NCBI GenBank assembly: GCA_900554715.1
Contig: USIN01000077.1
Coordinates: 1-7,689, forward strand
Direction: 5' to 3'
DNA: 7,689 bases
From: an uncultured Bacteroidales bacterium
Lineage (GTDB): Bacteria; Bacteroidota; Bacteroidia; Bacteroidales; Muribaculaceae
Both the position numbers and the translations under genes were made by a program. The stretch's first letter is position 1; each line of letters starts with the position of its first letter. The notes under the pieces were generated by a model, which was not told the origin of the DNA, ran no database searches, and was given only the letters and a program-made list of their open reading frames with translations. Positions 1 through 5,794 of the stretch are shown here, piece after piece.

Positions 1-7
1 TTTAAAA

Positions 8-39
8 TTTGGTGGGTTCAAATTAATTTTACAATTTTG
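8..39 (+). promoter_or_regulatory. Probable Bacteroidota-type promoter of nrdJ
   Basis: A TTTG element at 8-11 is followed after exactly 20 bases by CAATTTTG at 32-39. The Bacteroidota housekeeping sigma consensus is TTTG, 19-21 bases, then TAnnTTTG, so only the first base of the -7 box differs. Transcription would start near position 46, giving a leader of about 80 nt if translation begins at the GTG at 129, or only about 10 nt if it begins at the ATG at 57. The assignment rests on pattern and spacing alone. Any riboswitch transcribed from a promoter further upstream would lie outside the window. Confidence 0.5.
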
Positions 40-128
40 CATCGTGTCTTGACATCATGTTTTTTTGTCGGGTCGCTTTGCACAATTACAAAATATTTTC
101 GATAAACGAATTATTAACACGCGCTATC

Positions 129-2654
129 GTGGAAAACAAAACTTACAGTTATGATGAGGCTTATAATGCCTCACTTGATTATTTCGGCGGTGATGAACTG
201 GCTGCAAGAGTATGGGTCAGCAAGTATGCCCTCAAAGACTCGTTTGGAAATATATATGAGAAGACGCCCGACGACATGCACATGCGCCTTGCCTCTGAAA
301 TCTCACGCATCGAAAGCAAATATCCCGTTCCGATGCCTAAAGAAGAGGTGTTCGGTCTCTTGAAAGATTTCAAATATATCGTGCCTCAGGGAAGTCCCAT
401 GTCAGGCATCGGCAACAGCTATCAGGTCGGTTCGCTTTCAAACTGTTTTGTCATCGGGCTTGACGGAGCACCCGACTCATACGGCGGTGTGATACGCATC
501 GACGAAGAGCAGGTACAGCTGATGAAGCGTCGCGGCGGAGTGGGCCACGACCTTTCTCACATCCGTCCCAAAGGTACGCCCGTTAAGAACTCGGCTCTGA
601 CTTCGACGGGCCTTGTGCCCTTCATGGAGCGTTACTCAAACTCTACCCGTGAGGTCGCCCAGGACGGACGTCGTGGCGCTCTGATGCTGACCGTCAGCAT
701 AAAACATCCCGATGCCGAGGCTTTTATCGACGCCAAGATGACAGAAGGGAAGGTCACAGGCGCCAACGTCTCTGTCAGAATCGACGACGAGTTCATGAAA
801 TGTGCAACCGAAGGCATACCCTATCAGCAGCAGTATCCTGTCGATAGCGCCAGTCCGATGATAAAGAAAGAAGTCGATGCTGCGGCGATATGGAATAAAA
901 TCATCCACAATGCCTGGAAGTCAGCCGAGCCCGGAGTCCTCTTCTGGGACACGATTACGCGAGAGTCTGTGCCCGACTGTTACGCCGACCTCGGTTTCAG
1001 GACGATTTCGACCAATCCCTGCGGCGAGATACCTCTGTGTCCATACGACAGCTGCCGCTTGCTTGCGGTCAATCTATATTCTTATGTGGTAAATCCGTTT
1101 ACGCCCGAAGCCTATTTTGACTTTGACCTTTTCAGAAAGCATATAGCAAAGGCTCAGCGCATCATGGACGATATCATCGACCTCGAGATGGAGAAGATTG
1201 ACCTTATACTTGAGAAAATCGACGCTGACCCCGAGACCGATGAAGTCAAGAGTTCAGAGCGCAATCTCTGGCTCAAGATAAAGGCCAAGACCCTTAAAGG
1301 ACGCCGAACGGGTGTCGGTACGACCGCCGAAGGCGATATGCTCGCAGCTATGGGATATAAATATGGAACTGTCGAAGCCACCGATTTCTCAGAGTCTGTC
1401 CATAAGGCGCTTGCTCTCGCGGCTTACCGTTCGTCGGTCGAGCTCGCCAAAGAGCGCGGTGCTTTCGAAATCTATGATACCGAACGCGAAAAGAACAATC
1501 CCTATATCAACCGTCTTCGTGAAGCCGATCCCGAGCTTTACGAACTGATGGCCCGCCACGGACGCCGCAACATCGCCTGCCTCACCATCGCTCCGACCGG
1601 CACGACGAGCCTCATGACACGTACGACCTCGGGCATCGAGCCGGTCTTCCTCCCTGTCTACAAACGCCGCCGCAAGGTCAACCCCAACGACGCCGAGGTG
1701 CGCATCGACTATGTCGACGAGACCGGCGACGCTTTTGAGGAATATATCGTCTACCATCCCAAATTCATCGAGTGGATGAAAGTCAACGGTATCGAGGTCA
1801 AAGACGACTATACGCAGGAACAGCTTGACGAACTTGTTGCCCGTTCGCCATATGCCGGCGCGACTTCAAACGATATCGACTGGCTCGAGAAAGTCAACAT
1901 GCAGGGACGCATCCAGAAATGGGTAGACCATTCGATTTCAGTCACAATCAACCTGCCGGCCGATGTCAGCGAGGAGTTGGTCAATAAGCTGTATGTCAGC
2001 GCCTGGAAAGCCGGCTGTAAAGGCTGTACGGTCTATCGCGACGGCTCGCGCTCGGGTGTGCTCATTGCCATAGAGAAGAAGCCCGAGGTCACCGAGGTCA
2101 AGCCCCACGTGGCCAAACGACCCATAGAGCTTGAGGCCGACGTCGTCCGTTTCCAGAACAATAAAGAGAAGTGGATTGCATTTGTCGGACTCATAGACGG
2201 CGAGCCATATGAGATTTTCACAGGTCTCGCTGATGACGACGACGGCATCTTCTGTCCGAAATCGGTCACACACGGCAAGATAATCAAGGCCATAGACGAG
2301 AAAGGCAACAAACGCTATGACTTCCAGTTTATCAACAAACGCGGCTACAAGACGACAATCGAAGGCCTCTCGGACAAATTCAATCCCGAATACTGGAACT
2401 ACGCCAAGCTTATCTCCGGCGTCCTACGCTACGGTATGCCTATCGACCAGGTGCTTAAGCTCGTCGGCGGTCTCGAACTCGACTCGCAGTCGATCAATAC
2501 ATGGAAGATGGGTGTCGAGCGCGCCCTGAAGAAATATCTCCCCAACGGCACTAAAGCCAGTGGCCAGAGATGTCCGAATTGCGGCAACGAGACTCTGATA
2601 TATCAGGAGGGTTGTCTGATCTGCACCACATGCGGCACTTCAAAGTGTGGCTGA
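129..2654 (+). CDS. nrdJ: Adenosylcobalamin-dependent ribonucleoside reductase (class II)
   Basis: Cytoplasmic class II ribonucleotide reductase, which converts ribonucleotides to deoxyribonucleotides using a cobalamin-generated thiyl radical and works with or without oxygen. Numbering is from the GTG start (841 aa). The active-site NPCGEIPL motif gives N296, radical cysteine C298 and E300. C106 (SLSNCF) and C309 are the likely redox pair. RRGGVGHDLS, GRRGALM, the phosphate-binding PTGTTS loop (489-494) and GCKGCTVYRDGSR (from 629) are all family-typical. The region from about 680 to 800 is the usual C-terminal extension, TSCPD-like, and the tail carries C815, C818, C829, C832, C835 and C840, a zinc-ribbon-like array whose last cysteines probably relay reductant to the active site. 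There is no N-terminal ATP-cone, so dATP inhibition through that domain is not expected. An ATG at 57 would add 24 residues, but these look untypical and sit in DNA of about one-third GC, while family resemblance begins right after the GTG. Family assignment is very secure; the start is moderately sure. Confidence 0.95.
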   Translation: MENKTYSYDEAYNASLDYFGGDELAARVWVSKYALKDSFGNIYEKTPDDMHMRLASEISRIESKYPVPMPKEEVFGLLKDFKYIVPQGSPMSGIGNSYQVGSLSNCFVIGLDGAPDSYGGVIRIDEEQVQLMKRRGGVGHDLSHIRPKGTPVKNSALTSTGLVPFMERYSNSTREVAQDGRRGALMLTVSIKHPDAEAFIDAKMTEGKVTGANVSVRIDDEFMKCATEGIPYQQQYPVDSASPMIKKEVDAAAIWNKIIHNAWKSAEPGVLFWDTITRESVPDCYADLGFRTISTNPCGEIPLCPYDSCRLLAVNLYSYVVNPFTPEAYFDFDLFRKHIAKAQRIMDDIIDLEMEKIDLILEKIDADPETDEVKSSERNLWLKIKAKTLKGRRTGVGTTAEGDMLAAMGYKYGTVEATDFSESVHKALALAAYRSSVELAKERGAFEIYDTEREKNNPYINRLREADPELYELMARHGRRNIACLTIAPTGTTSLMTRTTSGIEPVFLPVYKRRRKVNPNDAEVRIDYVDETGDAFEEYIVYHPKFIEWMKVNGIEVKDDYTQEQLDELVARSPYAGATSNDIDWLEKVNMQGRIQKWVDHSISVTINLPADVSEELVNKLYVSAWKAGCKGCTVYRDGSRSGVLIAIEKKPEVTEVKPHVAKRPIELEADVVRFQNNKEKWIAFVGLIDGEPYEIFTGLADDDDGIFCPKSVTHGKIIKAIDEKGNKRYDFQFINKRGYKTTIEGLSDKFNPEYWNYAKLISGVLRYGMPIDQVLKLVGGLELDSQSINTWKMGVERALKKYLPNGTKASGQRCPNCGNETLIYQEGCLICTTCGTSKCG

Positions 2655-2705
2655 TGTGCTAAATTTTCATAAAAAGATTATTAGCTCGCAAATTCTCACT
2701 AAATT

Positions 2706-2731
2706 AGACCCCGTTATTGAAGTTTGGGTCT
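2706..2731 (+). other. Short inverted repeat between nrdJ and malQ
   Basis: AGACCC at 2706-2711 is perfectly complementary to GGGTCT at 2726-2731, with a 14-base loop. No T-run follows, so it is not a canonical intrinsic terminator. It overlaps the putative -33 element of the malQ promoter and could be a transcript 3'-end structure, an operator or chance. Nothing else in the gap from 2655 to 2781 looks like a terminator for nrdJ. Confidence 0.3.
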
Positions 2732-2755
2732 GATGACGCCAAAGATGCGAATTTG
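2723..2755 (+). promoter_or_regulatory. Weak candidate promoter of malQ
   Basis: TTTG at 2723-2726 is followed after 21 bases by CGAATTTG at 2748-2755. The TTTG parts match the Bacteroidota consensus exactly and the spacing is acceptable, but the TA of the -7 box is replaced by CG. Transcription would begin around 2762, leaving a very short A-rich leader of about 20 nt before the malQ ATG. Read-through from nrdJ is the alternative. Confidence 0.3.
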
Positions 2756-2781
2756 TGAAACTTATAAAAACATAAAATTAA

Positions 2782-5457
2782 ATGAAAATAACATTTAATA
2801 TCGATTATCATACCAATTGGGGCGAATCGGTATATATCATGGGCGATATTCCCGCTCTTGGCGGCGGCGACCCGAAAAAAGCTGTCAGGATGACTGTCGA
2901 AGGCGATACGGCGTGGTCTGCTACGGTCGAGACGCCCGCCACGACAGAAGACTTCGGCTACAGCTACGTCGTCATCAGCGAGGACGGCCGTGTCAAAAGA
3001 GAGTGGGGCGCTCCCCATACTTTTGCACGCGGCGGCAAGTCGCATACATATCAGCTATATGACAGATGGCAGGACCAGCCGTGGGATAAACCCTATTATG
3101 CGTCGGCTTTTACCGACTGCATCTGCCGTCGTGAAAAACGTCAGGCGCGCGTGCTGCCTAAAAACAATTATATCACCTTGTCGGTAAGCGCCCCGATGGT
3201 CGCTCCCGGCTGGCATGTCGCCGTATCCGGCAGCTCGGCGTCACTGGGACACTGGAATCCCGCCAAGGCTCTGAGGATGAGCGACAGCGCTTTCCCTGTC
3301 TGGACTGTCGATATCCCGGCTGACGACATCACGCCCGACACCGAATTCAAATTTCTCATGGTCGACACCGCTACCGGCGAAGTCGTCGGTTGGGAGGGGG
3401 GCGAAAACCGCCGTTTCGATGTCGAGCCACACAAGTCTGAAGTGACAGTCATCTCGGGCATGAGATTCATCAACATGATGGCTCCGTGGAAAGGGGCTGG
3501 CGTCGCCATACCCGTCTTTTCGATACGTTCTGAAGAAGACTTCGGCGTCGGTGATTTCTATGACATCATGAAGATGGTCGACTGGGCTGCCATGACCGGA
3601 CAGAAGATGATACAGATTCTGCCTATCAACGACACCACAATGACAGGCACCTGGACTGATTCATACCCCTATAACGCCAACTCGACTTTCGCCCTGCATC
3701 CGATGTATCTCAGGCTCGGGGCTCTCGGGAAACTCAAAGATGCCAAACGCCGCAAATATTACGAAAAACTCGCCTCCGAGCTGAATGACCTGCGTGAAGT
3801 CGATTATGAGCGCGTCAATGCCGGCAAGACCGAGTATGTCCGTGAGATTTTCGCTCAGGAAGGCGCCGGGGTGCTTAAATCCAAGGAATATAAAGATTTT
3901 GTCGCCCGCAACAGTGACTGGCTGATACCTTACGCCGCCTTCTGCGTCCTGCGCGACCGTTACAAGACGGCCGATTTCTCGACATGGGAGACATACGCTG
4001 TCTATGACGCAAAGAAAGTGGCGGCCTTTGTCAAAGAAAACCGTCAGGAGATTGATTTCGTCTGCTATATACAGTATAATCTCGATAAGCAGCTTCACGA
4101 AGTACGTGACTATGCCCACTCAAAGGGAGTCGCAATCAAGGGTGATATACCCATCGGCATCTCGCGCACCAGCGTCGACGGTTGGATCAATCCCCGCCTG
4201 TTCAACATGGACTGTCAGGCCGGCGCACCGCCTGATGACTTCTCTGTGCTCGGTCAGAACTGGGGCTTACCGACCTATAACTGGGAGGAGATGGCCCGCG
4301 ACGGTTTCGCATGGTGGAAAGCCCGCTTCAGAAAAATGGCCGAATATTTCGACGCATATCGTATCGACCATGTCCTCGGTTTCTTCCGCATCTGGCAGAT
4401 ACCGATGGATGCTATTCACGGCCTTCTCGGCATCTTCAACCCCGCGTTGCCGTTCACTTCCGACGAACTCCGCAACAGCTATGATTTCTGGCTCAATCCA
4501 GAGAATCATGTCAAACCATACATAGCCGACTGGTTCTTAGGTGAATACTTTGCGGAGCATACAGACGAAGCGCGCCGCCGGTTCCTCGTGCGCATGGGCG
4601 AGGGGCGTTACCGCCTCAATCCCGCCTTTGACACTCAGCGCAAGATTGCCGACTATTTTGCCACTCAGGAAAAAGACGAGAAGAATACACGTCTCTGCAA
4701 CGGTCTGCTCGGCCTTGTCGAAAATGTGCTTTTCATCGAGGATCCTTATGAGAAAGGTAAATATCATCCGCGCATCTCGGCTCAGTTCAATTATGCCTAC
4801 AAGGCTCTCAACGACTACGAACGCTGGTGTTTCGACAGGCTTTACAACGACTTTTTCTATCGTCGCCATAACGACTTCTGGTATGGCAAAGCCATGTGGA
4901 AACTGCCTCCGCTGATTGATTCGACCGACATGCTCGTCTGCGCCGAAGACCTCGGCATGATTCCCGCATGTGTGCCTGCCGTCATGCGTGAGCTTGAGAT
5001 TCTCTCGCTCGAGATACAGCGCATGCCTAAAGACCCCAACACCGAGTTCGGTGACACCTGGAGCTATCCATATTACAGCGTCTGTACCACTTCGACCCAC
5101 GATATGGGCGGTATACGCCAGTGGTGGGAGGAAGACCGCGCCGTCTCTCAGCGCTTCTTCAACAATGTGCTCCACGACCGCGGACAGGCTCCTTACTATG
5201 CCGAGCCGTGGGTGTGCGACCAGATTGTCGAGCAGCATCTCAAATCGCCGTCGATGCTCTGTATCCTCCCGCTTCAGGACTGGCTGTCTATCGACGGCAA
5301 TCTCCGCCGCGAGAATCCCCTCGAAGAGCAAATCAATGTTCCGGCCAACTCCCGTCACTACTGGCGCTACCGTATGCACATGACGGTTGAGGCTCTTCTT
5401 AAAGCCAACGAGTATAACAACTATCTCCTTGGCAAAATCAAGGAATCGGGTCGCTGA
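2782..5457 (+). CDS. malQ: 4-alpha-glucanotransferase, DPE2-like GH77 with two CBM20 modules
   Basis: Disproportionating enzyme that moves glucan segments between maltodextrins or onto a branched glucan acceptor, as in cytosolic maltose, glycogen and starch-breakdown metabolism. It has 891 aa and no signal peptide, so it should be cytoplasmic. Two CBM20-type starch-binding modules come first (about 1-105 and 128-235); the second keeps the LGxWxP signature with W158 and also W204. The GH77 catalytic domain runs from about 240 to the end: ILPINDTT and DSYPYNANSTFALHP segments, KGDIPIG (453-459), nucleophile D529 in YRIDHVLGF, acid/base E722 in CAEDLG and D774 in STHD. About 193 residues separate nucleophile and acid/base, against about 47 in bacterial amylomaltase (Thermus aquaticus, from memory). 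This large insertion and the tandem CBM20s mark the DPE2-like subgroup that is common in Bacteroidota. The ATG at 2782 follows an A/T-rich leader, and the conserved N-terminal module begins immediately, so the start is well supported. Confidence 0.95.
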   Translation: MKITFNIDYHTNWGESVYIMGDIPALGGGDPKKAVRMTVEGDTAWSATVETPATTEDFGYSYVVISEDGRVKREWGAPHTFARGGKSHTYQLYDRWQDQPWDKPYYASAFTDCICRREKRQARVLPKNNYITLSVSAPMVAPGWHVAVSGSSASLGHWNPAKALRMSDSAFPVWTVDIPADDITPDTEFKFLMVDTATGEVVGWEGGENRRFDVEPHKSEVTVISGMRFINMMAPWKGAGVAIPVFSIRSEEDFGVGDFYDIMKMVDWAAMTGQKMIQILPINDTTMTGTWTDSYPYNANSTFALHPMYLRLGALGKLKDAKRRKYYEKLASELNDLREVDYERVNAGKTEYVREIFAQEGAGVLKSKEYKDFVARNSDWLIPYAAFCVLRDRYKTADFSTWETYAVYDAKKVAAFVKENRQEIDFVCYIQYNLDKQLHEVRDYAHSKGVAIKGDIPIGISRTSVDGWINPRLFNMDCQAGAPPDDFSVLGQNWGLPTYNWEEMARDGFAWWKARFRKMAEYFDAYRIDHVLGFFRIWQIPMDAIHGLLGIFNPALPFTSDELRNSYDFWLNPENHVKPYIADWFLGEYFAEHTDEARRRFLVRMGEGRYRLNPAFDTQRKIADYFATQEKDEKNTRLCNGLLGLVENVLFIEDPYEKGKYHPRISAQFNYAYKALNDYERWCFDRLYNDFFYRRHNDFWYGKAMWKLPPLIDSTDMLVCAEDLGMIPACVPAVMRELEILSLEIQRMPKDPNTEFGDTWSYPYYSVCTTSTHDMGGIRQWWEEDRAVSQRFFNNVLHDRGQAPYYAEPWVCDQIVEQHLKSPSMLCILPLQDWLSIDGNLRRENPLEEQINVPANSRHYWRYRMHMTVEALLKANEYNNYLLGKIKESGR

Positions 5458-5488
5458 ACGGCATAATCAGTTACAGCAATATACAGAT

Positions 5489-5533
5489 GAATCCGGCAAA
5501 TCATGCGTGGTTTGCCGGATTTTTGCGCTTTTT
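5489..5533 (+). terminator. Intrinsic terminator after malQ
   Basis: A perfect 11-bp inverted repeat (AATCCGGCAAA at 5490-5500, TTTGCCGGATT at 5511-5521) with a 10-base loop is followed at once by a T-run (5520-5524) and a second T-rich stretch to 5533. It starts about 30 bases after the malQ stop codon and should separate malQ transcription from rho. Confidence 0.9.
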
Positions 5534-5534
5534 A

Positions 5535-5566
5535 TTTGCGCCAATAAAAAAAAGTTCCTAACTTTG
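5535..5566 (+). promoter_or_regulatory. Exact-consensus Bacteroidota promoter of rho
   Basis: TTTG at 5535-5538 and TAACTTTG at 5559-5566 match the TTTG / TAnnTTTG consensus without mismatch, with the preferred 20-base spacing and an A-rich spacer. It lies directly after the malQ terminator. Transcription should start near 5573, giving a rho leader of about 220 nt. Confidence 0.8.
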
Positions 5567-5572
5567 TCAACG

Positions 5573-5794
5573 TTTCAATGGACTTACAAAACAATGTGGC
5601 ATTAATATACGTTTGCTATATTGAGTCTCATTTCAGGAGACAATTCTAAACAATTATTGCATTATTATTTTTAATATTTTGATTTGAGTCTGCGCGTAAA
5701 TTAATGTGCCGTTACAGCACGTATGAATCTTGGCGCAAGACAACAACATACTATTAAAGAGAGGCCAATATAGCCTTGTCCCTTAATATTATAT
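5573..5794 (+). promoter_or_regulatory. Long 5' leader of rho with short hairpins and tiny ORFs
   Basis: The roughly 220 bases between the promoter and the rho ATG contain no gene of normal size. Small inverted repeats are visible: GTCTC/GAGAC (5625-5629 with 5637-5641), ATGTGC/GCACGT with one G-T pair (5704-5709 with 5717-5722) and AGGC/GCCT (5762-5765 with 5773-5776), the last about 20 bases before the start codon. Three tiny ATG-initiated frames occur: 5578-5649 (23 codons), 5704-5757 (17) and 5723-5773 (16). A weaker promoter-like pair (ATTG at 5656-5659, TTGATTTG at 5679-5686, 19-base spacer) may give a shorter transcript. In Escherichia coli the rho leader serves autoregulation; a similar role here is inference, and each small element could be chance in such A/T-rich DNA. 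Confidence 0.4.

Noticed and set aside
77..101. Second promoter-like pair before nrdJ (TTTG at 77-80, TATTTTCG at 94-101)
   Set aside because: The spacing is only 13 bases, well outside the 19-21 base range, and the -7 box has a mismatch.
4537..5379. 280-codon open frame on the - strand opposite malQ
   Set aside because: Shadow of the GH77 coding frame, covering the catalytic E722 and D774 region. Codon bias of this genome keeps the opposite frame open; no recognisable domain.
5458..5605. Continuation of a + strand frame past the malQ stop
   Set aside because: It runs through the intrinsic terminator and the rho promoter in a different frame and has no coding character.
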